The notes beneath the pieces are model-generated. The model saw nothing but the letters and a program-made list of their open reading frames with translations, did not search any database and was not told the origin of the DNA. Positions 16,843 to 24,955 of a stretch of DNA of 64,000 bases are shown here, in pieces. This DNA comes from Actinoplanes sp040639655 (GTDB taxonomy: Bacteria > Actinomycetota > Actinomycetes > Mycobacteriales > Micromonosporaceae): the NCBI RefSeq assembly GCF_040639655.1, contig NZ_JBFAAI010000002.1, positions 248,001 to 312,000 of the forward strand, in the 5' to 3' direction. How positions within the stretch are numbered: the first letter of the stretch is position 1; each line of letters starts with the position of its first letter. A program made the translations under genes and the position numbers.

Positions 16843-16955
16843 TCGTACGGTCCGGACAGTGCCGTCATTTCCGCTCCGCACCGGCGCCCACCCCGCGACG
16901 CGGTCCCGGCGCCGGGCCCCGGCGCGACTCACGGGCTGAGGCGCCGGGTCACCGG
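16841..16955 (+). repeat. dispersed intergenic repeat, copy 1
   Basis: Begins GATCGTACGG at the echA19 stop codon and contains AGTGCCGT, CCGCACCGGC, GGCGCGAC and GGGCTGAGGCG (16933-16943) in order, ending GGTCACCGG. The same blocks recur in order at 54076-54171 and, inverted, at about 44325-44450. Confidence 0.65.
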
Positions 16956-17002
16956 ATTCCCGTGCGCCGGAGGCGGTTCGGCGCACGGGATCACGCGCCG
17001 GA

Positions 17003-17797
17003 TCAGGCCTTGCAGCGGTGCTTCTTGTTCCACGCCTTCACCGCGGCGGACGGGCTCTTGTGGCCACCCTTGCGCCACGAGGTGAGGTAGCCGGCCGGCC
17101 AGACCACACCCCGGCGAACCTTCCAGTCACCGGTCTTCCCGCACGCCGGCGAGATGCCGTAGTGCACGTGGCAGACACCGCTGGAGTTACCGGTCTTGCC
17201 GACCTTGCCGAGCTGCTGACCGACCTTGACGCGTACGCCCTTCTTGACGCCGGCGTTGACCGTGCTCAGATGCGAGCCGTAGTAGCGAACACCGTCGTCG
17301 CCGAGAATCGAGACGAATTTGCCACCGTTGTACGGACCGGTCTTCATGCCCTTCTTCCACCGGTCGACCCGGCTGACCTCCAGCACCACACCGCTCGTGG
17401 TGGCCCGGAACGGCTTGCCACAGGCAGCGAAGATGTCGGTGGCCGGATAACCGACGTGCGTCTTGTGAAACGACACGTTCTTGGCCTTCACCGGGAACGC
17501 ATACTTGATCTTGGCCGCGGCCGCGACCAGCTCAAGGTCCGCAGACGCCGCCCCGGCCGCCTCTTCGGCCGGAGTGGACACAACGGCCGCCTCTCCGACG
17601 GCGGTGGACACATCGGCCGCCTCTTCGGCCGGAGTTGACACATCGGCCACCTCTTCGGCCCGAGTGGACACATCGGCCGTCTCTTCGGCCGGAGTGGACA
17701 CAACAGCGGCCGGAGGCTGCTGCTGAGCCGCGGGCACCATGGCCGGCTCGCCGGCGGCACAGCCGGCCAAGCAGGCCAAAGCGGTGATATGCGTCAT
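17003..17797 (-). CDS. M23-family peptidase lipoprotein with a repeat-rich stalk
   Basis: A 264-residue exported protein predicted to cut or bind peptidoglycan peptides. The start at 17797 gives a lipobox LACLAGC (lipidated C13). Then comes a stalk of about 70 residues made of six repeats of a 12-residue unit resembling VSTPAEEAADVS. The peptidase domain follows, with zinc ligands in HVGYPATD (His and Asp) and HVHYG. Three cysteines in the domain (FAACG, SGVCH, SPACG) may form disulfides. The C-terminus is very basic (KSPSAAVKAWNKKHRCKA), perhaps for wall binding. A longer frame reaches 17869 but would hide the lipobox. No operon partner. Confidence 0.88.
   Translation of the reverse strand: MTHITALACLAGCAAGEPAMVPAAQQQPPAAVVSTPAEETADVSTRAEEVADVSTPAEEAADVSTAVGEAAVVSTPAEEAAGAASADLELVAAAAKIKYAFPVKAKNVSFHKTHVGYPATDIFAACGKPFRATTSGVVLEVSRVDRWKKGMKTGPYNGGKFVSILGDDGVRYYGSHLSTVNAGVKKGVRVKVGQQLGKVGKTGNSSGVCHVHYGISPACGKTGDWKVRRGVVWPAGYLTSWRKGGHKSPSAAVKAWNKKHRCKA
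17559..17706. repeat. 36-nt in-frame tandem repeats in the M23 lipoprotein gene
   Basis: About four copies of a 36-nt unit containing CTCTTCGGCCGGAGTGGACA, several nearly identical, which encode the stalk repeats. Copy number is a likely source of strain variation in stalk length. Confidence 0.85.
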
Positions 17798-18407
17798 GTG
17801 CCCGGGCGCACATCCCCCCGCATCCGTCCCGCTCGAGCCCGCCGCCACCGTCGCCTGCACCCTCTCCACTCCGCGGCAGCTTCCCGGCCGTCCTCAACCG
17901 CCGGCCGCCTTGACGCCCTGGCCGCTCATCTCCCTGGCCGCCTCAGCCCTTGGCCACCTGAGGCCCCGGCCACCACAGCCCCTGGCCGCCTGAGTCCCCA
18001 GCCGCCACAGCCCCTGGCCGCCTGAGTCCCTGGCCGCTCAACTCCCTGGCCACCTCAGCCGCTGGCCGCTCATCTCCGTGGCCGCCTCGGTGGCGCGGCC
18101 CGTCTCCTGGGCATTGGGCGCGACGCAGACGACAGGCAGCGCTGCAGGCAGGGACGTATTGCGCTCAGCCGTTTCCAAGTCCGTGCCGTGAAGAGCGGCA
18201 GGGCCGCCGGGCCGAAATATAAGTCCAGGCAGAACTGGGGCACAGCCGAAAGATCAACACCCAGAACCCAGACCGAACAGGAACGGGAGGCCGGCCATTA
18301 CGTCGCGCGGATTCAAGACTCAACCAGTACCCGCGCCCACGTGAGCCGGATCACCAGCCTCTCACTCACGCAAAGCCAAACCAATCCCTCAACCGCGAAA
18401 CCAAGGC
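17798..18407. other. non-coding region with degenerate GGCCGCCTCAG-type repeats
   Basis: From about 17925 to 18095 the sequence is a degenerate array of 16-20-nt units built on CCTGGCCGCCTCAGCC. From about 18185 to 18480 the base composition changes abruptly to much lower GC (runs such as GAAATATAAGTCC and CAAAGCCAAACC), unlike the surrounding window. I see no gene with normal codon usage here. Confidence 0.6.
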
Positions 18408-19568
18408 CTACAGATTCCACGCCCCTCGCTGTGATCTGCCGACCCTGATCAGACCAGAGAAGTTGATACGACTTGACCTCTCAATAGAAGGGTGCCCGCC
18501 ACCAACTTGACCGTATCCGCCGACGCCGATTGAAAAGCTCGACCACCGCTTTACATCGACCACCCAAATCGATAAAGCAAACACCAGGCCGGTCGCTACA
18601 AACGCCGACTTCAGCACCCATACCCCGCAACCCGCCGACCATCTCAGGAGTCGCGCCGTCAACGACCGCCAGGGCAACTCCGGACATCGCGACGCACGCC
18701 GGCGCCGGTGGACGAGAGGAGCCGATGCCAGGCCCCCCACTGCGCCGGCGCCAACTGCAACAGTGCCGACATCGAATGCGCCGACCGAGGCGAAATCGAC
18801 TGCAACGACGTCAGCCGTGGCAACACCGAAACGAGACGACACCAACCGCGCCAACGCCACCCGCGGCAACACTGACCACAACAACACCGACCGAGACAAC
18901 GCTGGCTGCGACGGCGTCAGCTGGGTCGGCGCCGACGGCGATCGGCGCGGCTCCGATGACGGCGTCGGCTGCAGCGATGTCCGCGAAGTCGACCGAGGCA
19001 GAAGGGCTGTACCCCGGTCTTCCTCCGGTCGGACAGGAACTGGCACGGTTGATCGTGATACACCTCGCCGCAAGCCCGGCGGCGACGGCTGCAGCGATGT
19101 CAAAGAAGTCGACTGAGGCGTAAGAACTGCTCGTCGGCCCTCCTCCGCTCGGCCAGGGGCTGGAGCGGCTGATCTTGGTACTGCTCGCCGCGAGCACGTC
19201 GGCGTTGGCGTCGGCGCTGGCGCTGGCGCTGGCGTCGAAGCCGGTGACGCGGGACGCATCGGAGCGTCAGCGGCGGGACACGCTGGAGAATCAGCAGCGG
19301 GACGCATCCGGACGCCGACAGCGAGGCACCCGCGGGTGCCTCCGGCGGCAGTGGGCTGTGCCGCACCGGATGCAGAGGGCTGTGCCGCACCGGATTCGCC
19401 CTGCCGAATGCGCCGTAGTTTCTCGGCATGGCGGCGCCGCAAACCCCACTCACGACGCCGCTCATGCTCCCGGCGAAATTCCTCCCGCTCGGCAGAATAA
19501 TTGCGCGAAGCGGTCCGGTCTCGCATGGCCACGACCTCTGCTCTGCTGAACAACGACGCCTGTCCCAT
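18408..19568 (-). CDS. uncharacterised basic N-terminus, repeat-rich protein with one membrane segment
   Basis: The first 60 or so residues (MGQASLFSRAEVVAMRDRTA, then a highly basic EFRREHERRREW helix) look like a genuine conserved actinomycete domain that I associate with Actinoplanes-type genomes. After that the 386-residue frame becomes low-complexity Pro/Ala/Ser/Arg. It contains two 40-residue repeats (about residues 123-202) encoded by a 120-nt tandem duplication. A hydrophobic segment near residue 345 (SAFVATGLVFALSIWVVDV) could span a membrane. Whether the whole frame is translated is doubtful: the true protein may be the N-terminal domain with a degenerated tail. ATG 19568 chosen because the conserved part starts there. 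Confidence 0.45.
   Translation of the reverse strand: MGQASLFSRAEVVAMRDRTASRNYSAEREEFRREHERRREWGLRRRHAEKLRRIRQGESGAAQPSASGAAQPTAAGGTRGCLAVGVRMRPAADSPACPAADAPMRPASPASTPAPAPAPTPTPTCSRRAVPRSAAPAPGRAEEGRRAVLTPQSTSLTSLQPSPPGLRRGVSRSTVPVPVRPEEDRGTALLPRSTSRTSLQPTPSSEPRRSPSAPTQLTPSQPALSRSVLLWSVLPRVALARLVSSRFGVATADVVAVDFASVGAFDVGTVAVGAGAVGGLASAPLVHRRRRASRCPELPWRSLTARLLRWSAGCGVWVLKSAFVATGLVFALSIWVVDVKRWSSFSIGVGGYGQVGGGHPSIERSSRINFSGLIRVGRSQRGAWNL
18961..19200. repeat. 120-nt tandem duplication
   Basis: 18961-19080 and 19081-19200 align without gaps at roughly three-quarters identity, sharing GGCTGCAGCGATGTC, GAAGTCGAC, TCCTCCG and CTCGCCGC at the same offsets. The exact multiple-of-three length keeps all frames open. 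Confidence 0.8.
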
Positions 19569-20199
19569 ACAATAATTTTCCCGTACCCCCGATCTGAAGT
19601 GTAAGAACTCGATCATGCCAAAATTGACCCGCCAGCAATTCGAGTACGTTCGCCAGCACGTTGTCAGGAATCAGCTGACAGACCGACCGGAAGAACGGTA
19701 GCCCCTTCTCGGGCGCGATCATGCCGGGCCAAAGGTCGCTCCACCGGCCGAACCCGGCTCGGCCGCTGGTTGATTCCGAGAGAGGCACACGGTGTCCGGA
19801 TGCACTCTCAGCCGATCCATTCGGCCAGCCGTACCACAGAAGCGCTATCGAGTGCAGGAAAGGCGTGACGCACGGCTGACGGGCGGACCGGCCGGTCGGC
19901 GAGCGGACTGGCGGGCCAACGTGTCCCGGACGGAGCGGCGGTTAGCGAGCGGATCAGCAAGCGTCCGCCAAGCAAGCAGACGGACCGCGAGGCCGGAGCC
20001 AGGCAGCGAGGCGGCAGACGGACCGGCAAGGCGGGGCGGGCAAGACGGGTCGGGCAAGACGGACCGGCAAGACGGGGCGGGCAAGACTGGGCGGGCAAGA
20101 GGGACCGGCAAGACGGGCCGGCATGGCAACGGCCACCGGCGCCGCGAGCAAGGCGGGGTGGAGAGCTGGTGGAGCGGGTGGAGGGGCGGTGTGGGTCGG
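19569..20199. other. intergenic region, low-GC left part and GGCAAGACGG repeats at right
   Basis: 19569-19690 is relatively AT-rich. A minus-strand frame (about 19788 to 19640, containing IPDNVLANVLELLAGQFW) looks protein-like but I cannot assign it, and it overlaps the start of the previous gene. From about 20025 to 20125 there are eight or so degenerate 12-nt units based on GGCAAGACGGAC. No confident gene. Confidence 0.5.
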
Positions 20200-21747
20200 T
20201 CAGATGGCGCGGTCATGGCCGGACCAGTACGGGTCTCGGAGGTGGCGTTTGTAGAGTTTGCCGTTCGGGTCGCGGGGCAGCTCGTCGACGTAGTCGATGG
20301 TGCGCGGGAGCTTGAACCGGGCCAGGCGGCCGGTCAGGTGGGCGAGCAGTTCGGTGGTCAGGGCGGGGCCGGGGGTCACGCCGGGGGCGGGCTGGATGAC
20401 GGCTTTGATCTGCTCGCCCCATTCGTCGTGCGGGATGCCGAAGACGGCGGCGTCGGCGACGGCCGGATGAACGGTCAGTTCGTTCTCGATCTCGGCGGGG
20501 TAGACGTTCACGCCGCCTGTGATGATCACGTCGCTGGCGCGGTCGCACAGGTAGAGGTAGCCGTCGTCGTCGAGGTAGCCGATGTCGCCGACGGTGAACA
20601 TGCGGTCGCGCCAGGAGGCCCGGGTCTTCTCGGCGTCGCCGTGGTATTCGAAGGTCGCGTCGCCCATCTGCAGGTAGACGGTGCCGGGTTCGCCTGCCGG
20701 CCGGTCCTTGCCGTCGTCGTCGAGGACCCGCACCCGGGAGCCGGGCCAGGCGCGGCCGACCGAGCCGGGGCGGCGCAGCCAGTCGGCGGCGGTGATGAGG
20801 GTGCCGCCGCCTTCGGAGGCCGCGTAGTACTCGATCACCACGGGGCCGAACCAGTCGAGCATCTGCCGTTTGACCGGCTGCGGGCAGGGGGCGGCACCGT
20901 GGATCATCGCGCGCATCGAGGAGACGTCGACCTGCGAGCGGTACGACGCGGGCAGCGCGAGCAGGCGGCGGAACTGGGTGGGGACCATGTGGCTGTGGGT
21001 GGCCCGGTGCCGTTCGATGAGGCGCAGGAACTCGGCGGCGTCCCAGTGATCCATCACGACGACCGTGTGCCCGAACTGGATCGAGATGACAGCGAAGTTC
21101 ATCACGGCCGTGTGGTACAGCGGTGAGCAGCACAGATGCACGTGGTCGTCGAACGGGCGGAGGCCGAACAACCCGAAGAACCAGAGCGACACCGGCGGCA
21201 CCTGGTCGGGGTCGAGGCCGGGCAGCGGGCGGCGCACTCCTTTGGGGCGGCCGGATGTGCCGGACGTGTAGACCATGAGTGCGCCGACCGTACGCGGGGA
21301 TGGTCTTCCGGAGCCGCCGGAGCCGAGTGCCGCGACCGACCCGAATCCGGGAATCTCTCCGGCCGCGAAGCGGCTCGCGGCCGGAAGGCCGGCCTGGTCG
21401 GCGGCGGCGCGGGCCGTGTCGGCGAACCGGTCGTGGGCGACGAACGCGGCCGCGCCGCTGTCGCGCAGGATGTAGCCGAGTTCGGCGGCGGTCAGGTGCC
21501 AGTTCATCGGCACCACGTGCAGTCCGATCTGGATCGCCGCGAAGTAGGCGGCGAGGATGTCGGCGCCGTTGGGCAGAAGCAACGCGATGGTGTCGCCGGC
21601 GCCGAGGCCGGCCGTGCGCAGCCCGCGCCCGATCCGGTCGGACTCGGCGGCCAGTTCGCCGTAGGTGAGGGTGCGGCCGCCCGGTTCCACGATGGCCGTG
21701 TGCTGCGGTCTCTCGGCCGCGATGGTCCACATCCCGATGCCGGTCAT
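20200..21747 (-). CDS. acyl-CoA synthetase (FadD type), likely steroid side chain
   Basis: A 515-residue adenylate-forming ligase. Core motifs: MVYTSGTSGRPKGV (P-loop, about 173-186), YYAASEGGGTLI, FTVGDIGYLDDDGYLYLCDR (adenylate-binding Asp), GGVNVYPAEIE hinge and DPNGKLYKRHLRD (catalytic Lys). It should activate a carboxylic acid to its CoA thioester. The ATG at 21747 lies 10 nt from a perfect KstR-type operator, and the divergent operon encodes Ltp/DUF35 proteins and cholesterol oxidase, so a sterol-derived acid is the likely substrate. It is clearly a different type from the FadD19 and FadD3 proteins in this window; a FadD17-like role is possible but not shown. Confidence 0.88.
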   Translation of the reverse strand: MTGIGMWTIAAERPQHTAIVEPGGRTLTYGELAAESDRIGRGLRTAGLGAGDTIALLLPNGADILAAYFAAIQIGLHVVPMNWHLTAAELGYILRDSGAAAFVAHDRFADTARAAADQAGLPAASRFAAGEIPGFGSVAALGSGGSGRPSPRTVGALMVYTSGTSGRPKGVRRPLPGLDPDQVPPVSLWFFGLFGLRPFDDHVHLCCSPLYHTAVMNFAVISIQFGHTVVVMDHWDAAEFLRLIERHRATHSHMVPTQFRRLLALPASYRSQVDVSSMRAMIHGAAPCPQPVKRQMLDWFGPVVIEYYAASEGGGTLITAADWLRRPGSVGRAWPGSRVRVLDDDGKDRPAGEPGTVYLQMGDATFEYHGDAEKTRASWRDRMFTVGDIGYLDDDGYLYLCDRASDVIITGGVNVYPAEIENELTVHPAVADAAVFGIPHDEWGEQIKAVIQPAPGVTPGPALTTELLAHLTGRLARFKLPRTIDYVDELPRDPNGKLYKRHLRDPYWSGHDRAI

Positions 21748-21757
21748 GCCGCGACTC

Positions 21758-21771
21758 TATAACTCGTTCCA
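21758..21771. promoter_or_regulatory. KstR-type operator for the FadD gene at 20200-21747
   Basis: TATAACTCGTTCCA is a perfect match to TnnAACnnGTTnnA. Read on the minus strand the TTATAG-like bases inside it could serve as a -10 element for a near-leaderless message. Confidence 0.75.
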
Positions 21772-21814
21772 TCGATGTAAAAGCCATCATGGCGGCGTTC
21801 TTGCCCGGCAAAGT

Positions 21815-21828
21815 TGGAACGTGTTTCA
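21815..21828. promoter_or_regulatory. KstR-type operator for the DUF35-ltp-ltp-cholesterol oxidase operon
   Basis: TGGAACGTGTTTCA is a perfect match to TnnAACnnGTTnnA, 9 nt upstream of the GTG at 21838. Together with the site at 21758 it makes a two-site divergent control region. Confidence 0.8.
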
Positions 21829-21837
21829 CTCACTGAC

Positions 21838-22899
21838 GTGGATACTCTGTCGGCGCCGCTGACCATCGCCTTCGATTACACGCGCTCGCTCGGGCCGGTG
21901 CTCGGCCAGTTCATGGCGGGGCTGCGGGATCGGCGGGTGCTGGGCGGGCGGACGTCGGACGGGCGGGTGCACGTGCCGCCGCTGGAGTACGACCCGGCCA
22001 CCCACGAGCCGGTCACCGAACTCGTCGAGGTCTCCTCTGCGGGCACCGTGGTGACCTGGACGTGGATGGAACGTCCGCTCGAGGGACAGCCGCTGGACCG
22101 GCCGTTCGGGTGGGCGCTGATCCGGCTCGACGGCGCGGACACCGCGATGCTGCACGCGGTCGACGCCGGTTCACCGGAGGCCATGAGCACCGGCATGCGG
22201 GTACGGATCAGGTGGGCCGCCGAACGTACCGGCCACATCCGCGACATCTCGTGCTTCGAGCCCGACGCCGAACCCGGCAAAACGCCCAGCGAAGAACCCA
22301 GCAGGATGCCCGGCAAAGAACCCGGCAGGACGCCTGGCGAGGGACCCGGCGGGACGCCCGGCGGGAACCCCGGCTGGCCCGCACCGCTGTCTCAAGCACC
22401 CGGAGACAACGGTGCGAGCCAGCCGGTTCTGATCATGACCACGCCGATCCGGCTGCACTACCGGCACACCACGTCGGCCGAGGAGGACCGCTACCTGCGG
22501 GTGCTGGCCGAGGGGCGGATCATCGGGCAGCGCTGCCCGGCCTGCCGCAAGGTCTACGTGCCGCCGCGGGTCTGCCCGGCGTGCGGGGTGGCACCGGCCG
22601 AGGTGGTGCGGGTCGAGGACCGGGGCACGGTCACCACCTTCTGCGTGGTCAACGTGCCGTTCGCGGGGCAGCGGCTGACACCGCCGTACGTGGTCGCGCA
22701 GGTGCTGCTGGACGGCGCGGACATCCCGATCCCGCACCTCGTGCTGGGGGTGCCGGCCGATGAGGTGCGGATGGGGCTGCGGGTGGCCGCGGTCTGGCGG
22801 GATCGGGCCGCCTGGTCGACGACCCCGGAGAACATCGGTCACTTCGAGCCGTCCGGGGAGCCGGACGCGCCCTACGAGTCGTACCGGGAGCATCTGTGA
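21838..22899 (+). CDS. tandem DUF35/OB-fold acyl-CoA-associated protein (Rv3521-like)
   Basis: A 353-residue protein made of two DUF35 (ChsH2-C-like) halves. The N-terminal half (about 1-145) keeps the OB-fold pattern (TVVTWTWMERPLEGQPLDRP) but has lost its zinc cysteines. A Pro/Gly/Glu linker of imperfect repeats (about 148-185, PGKEPGRTPGEGPGG) follows. The C-terminal half has an intact zinc ribbon CPAC...CPAC (about 229-249) and a full OB-fold. DUF35 proteins partner thiolase-like Ltp proteins in steroid retro-aldol cleavage (Ltp2-ChsH2), and two Ltp genes follow directly. GTG 21838 chosen because an upstream TTG frame would start inside the operator; no ribosome binding site, so probably leaderless. 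Confidence 0.85.
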   Translation: MDTLSAPLTIAFDYTRSLGPVLGQFMAGLRDRRVLGGRTSDGRVHVPPLEYDPATHEPVTELVEVSSAGTVVTWTWMERPLEGQPLDRPFGWALIRLDGADTAMLHAVDAGSPEAMSTGMRVRIRWAAERTGHIRDISCFEPDAEPGKTPSEEPSRMPGKEPGRTPGEGPGGTPGGNPGWPAPLSQAPGDNGASQPVLIMTTPIRLHYRHTTSAEEDRYLRVLAEGRIIGQRCPACRKVYVPPRVCPACGVAPAEVVRVEDRGTVTTFCVVNVPFAGQRLTPPYVVAQVLLDGADIPIPHLVLGVPADEVRMGLRVAAVWRDRAAWSTTPENIGHFEPSGEPDAPYESYREHL

Positions 22900-23804
22900 A
22901 CGACGTCGCCGTCATCGGGTTCGCCCGCTCGGACCGGTCGGTCACCACGAGCGCGGTGGAGACGCTGGTGCCGGTCTTCGAGCAGGCACTGGCACAGGCC
23001 GGGTTGGGGCGCCGCGAGGTGGACTTCTGGTGCTCCGGGTCGTCGGACTATCTGGCCGGGCGGGCGTTCTCGTTCGTGAGCGCCGTCGACGCGATCGGCG
23101 CGGTGCCGCCGATCAGCGAGTCGCATGTGGAGATGGACGCGGCGTGGGCGCTGTACGAGGCGTACCTCAAGATCCTGGCCGGTGAGGCGGAGACGGCGCT
23201 GGTCTACGGGTTCGGCATGGGCACGGCCGGTGACCTGAACCGGGTGCTCGCGCTGCAGCTCGACCCGTACACGGTGGCGCCGTTGTGGCCGGATGCGGCG
23301 AGTGTGGCGGCGCTGCAGGCCCGGCTCGTGTTCGAGGCCGGACTGATCAGTGAGCGGGACATGGCCGGGATGACGGCCGTGCGGGTCGCGGACGGAGTCT
23401 CGGCCGTGGTCCTGGCCGCGCGGGACCGGGTACGCGGCAGACCCGCCGCATGGATCTCCGGCATCGCGCATCGCGTCGATCCGCAGGGCCTCGGCGAGCG
23501 TGACCTGACCACCGTGCCGTCGGCGGCCGCGGCGGCGCACGACGCGGGTCTGGACGGCGCGGTGGACGTGGCCGCGCTGCACGCCCCGTTCACCCATCAG
23601 GAGTCGCTGCTGCGGCACGTCGTCAGAGCCGGCACCTACCTGCCGTTCGAGACGAACCCGATGTTCGCGGCCGGGTTGTCGCGGATCGGGGCGGCCGCCG
23701 CCGAAGTGATGTCCGGGCGCGCGCGGACCGCGGTGGGGCACGCCACGAGCGGGCCCGCGTTGCAGCAGAACCTGATCTGCGTGCTGGAAGGGCTGGAGGC
23801 GTGA
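22896..23804 (+). CDS. ltp4: Ltp-type thiolase-fold protein (Ltp4-like)
   Basis: A 302-residue thiolase-superfamily lipid-transfer protein. It begins NDVAVIGFARSD and ends with GHATSGPALQQNLICVLEGLE; the strand ETALVYGFGMGTAG is the region following the usual nucleophile. No catalytic Cys is visible at the expected thiolase position, as expected of Ltp proteins, which act as retro-aldolases or partners rather than thiolases. It is shorter than a typical Ltp (about 350-390). GTG start overlaps the DUF35 stop (GTGA), and its own stop overlaps the next start, so the three are translationally coupled. Order DUF35-ltp4-ltp3 copies Rv3521-Rv3523. Confidence 0.82.
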   Translation: MNDVAVIGFARSDRSVTTSAVETLVPVFEQALAQAGLGRREVDFWCSGSSDYLAGRAFSFVSAVDAIGAVPPISESHVEMDAAWALYEAYLKILAGEAETALVYGFGMGTAGDLNRVLALQLDPYTVAPLWPDAASVAALQARLVFEAGLISERDMAGMTAVRVADGVSAVVLAARDRVRGRPAAWISGIAHRVDPQGLGERDLTTVPSAAAAAHDAGLDGAVDVAALHAPFTHQESLLRHVVRAGTYLPFETNPMFAAGLSRIGAAAAEVMSGRARTAVGHATSGPALQQNLICVLEGLEA

Positions 23805-24955
23805 TGCGCAGGGCCGCCGTACTCGGTACCGGGCAGACGGAGCACCGGACCCGCCGGACCGACGTGTCGATGGCGGGGCTGTGCCGGGAGGCGATCGAGC
23901 GGGCGCTCGCCGACTCCGGGACGGACTGGTCGCAGATCGACGCCGTCGTGCTCGGGAAGGCGCCGGACCTGTTCGAGGGTGTGATGATGCCCGAACTGTT
24001 CCTGGCCGACGCGATCGGCGCGGCCGGGAAACCGTTGCTGCGGGTGCACACCGCCGGCTCGGTGGGCGGGGCTACGGCGATCGTGGCGACCACGCTGATC
24101 CGGGCCGGGGTGCACCGGCGGGTACTTGCGGTGGCGTTCGAGAAGCAGTCGGAGTCGAACGCCATGTGGGCGCTGTCGATCCAGCCGCCGTTCAGCGCGC
24201 CGATCACCGCGGGCGCCGGTGGCTACTTCGCGCCGCACATCCGGTCGTACATCCGCCGGTCCGGCGCGCCCGGTCACATCGGCGCGCTGGTGGCCGTCAA
24301 GGACCGGCGCAACGGTGCCCTGAATCCCTACGCCCACCTGCGGCAACCGGACATCACCCTGGAGTCGGTGCAGGCGTCGCCGATGCTGTGGGACCCGATC
24401 CGGTACGACGAGACGTGCCCCTCCTCGGACGGGGCCTGCGCCGTGGTCATCGGGGATCAGCAGGCCGCGGAGCAGTCGAGCGGCCAGGTGGCGTGGATCC
24501 GGGCCACGGCGATGCGGACCGAACCGACGTTCTACTCCGGCAAGGATCACGTCGATCCCCGGGCCGGAGCGGAGGCGGCGGCTGCCCTGTGGGCCGCGGC
24601 CGGCATCAAGGATCCGCTGGACGAGGTCGACGTGGCCGAGCTCTACGTGCCTTTCTCCTGGTTCGAGCCCATGTGGCTGGAGAACGTCGGGTTCGCCGAG
24701 AAGGGGCAGGGCTGGAAACTCGTCGAATCGGGCGGGACCGCGCTCGGCGGCGCGCTGCCGGTCAACCCGAGCGGCGGGGTCCTCTGTTCCAACCCGATCG
24801 GCGCGTCCGGCCTGCTGCGGTTCGCCGAAGCCGCGATGCAGGTGATGGGCCGGGCCGGTGAACATCAGGTGGCGGGTGCCGCGACGGCACTCGGTCACGC
24901 GTACGGGGGCGGGTCGCAGTTCTTCTCGATGTGGGTCGTTGGGAGAAACCCATGA
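23804..24955 (+). CDS. ltp3: Ltp-type thiolase-fold protein (Ltp3-like)
   Basis: A 383-residue thiolase-superfamily protein. Motifs: RRAAVLGTGQTEH start, HTAGSVGGATAIVAT (about 83-97, Ser/Val where a thiolase has Cys), GGVLCSNPIGASGL near 330 and GAATALGHAYGGGSQF at the end, which carries the C-terminal His. With the DUF35 protein and the preceding Ltp it probably forms a complex acting on side-chain CoA intermediates. ATG 23804 chosen over GTG 23801 for better spacing to GGAGG. Its stop overlaps the cholesterol oxidase ATG (ATGA). Confidence 0.87.
   Translation: MRRAAVLGTGQTEHRTRRTDVSMAGLCREAIERALADSGTDWSQIDAVVLGKAPDLFEGVMMPELFLADAIGAAGKPLLRVHTAGSVGGATAIVATTLIRAGVHRRVLAVAFEKQSESNAMWALSIQPPFSAPITAGAGGYFAPHIRSYIRRSGAPGHIGALVAVKDRRNGALNPYAHLRQPDITLESVQASPMLWDPIRYDETCPSSDGACAVVIGDQQAAEQSSGQVAWIRATAMRTEPTFYSGKDHVDPRAGAEAAAALWAAAGIKDPLDEVDVAELYVPFSWFEPMWLENVGFAEKGQGWKLVESGGTALGGALPVNPSGGVLCSNPIGASGLLRFAEAAMQVMGRAGEHQVAGAATALGHAYGGGSQFFSMWVVGRNP

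Noticed and set aside
18530..19123. Plus-strand frames over the unusual 18-19.6 kb patch
   Set aside because: Thr/Ala/Pro-rich low-complexity translations arising from the same 120-nt duplication; no start context and no recognisable domain, whereas the minus frame has a conserved N-terminus.
20025..20125. Short regular repeats that could be taken for a CRISPR array
   Set aside because: Units are about 12 nt, contiguous and degenerate with no unique spacers; no cas genes are present. The same holds for the arrays at 8464, 17559 and 17925.
21838..24955. Thiolase/ketosynthase-like genes with an acyl-CoA synthetase as a polyketide cluster
   Set aside because: The Ltp proteins lack ketosynthase active sites, there is no ACP or acyltransferase, and the DUF35-ltp4-ltp3 order and KstR-type sites point to steroid side-chain breakdown.
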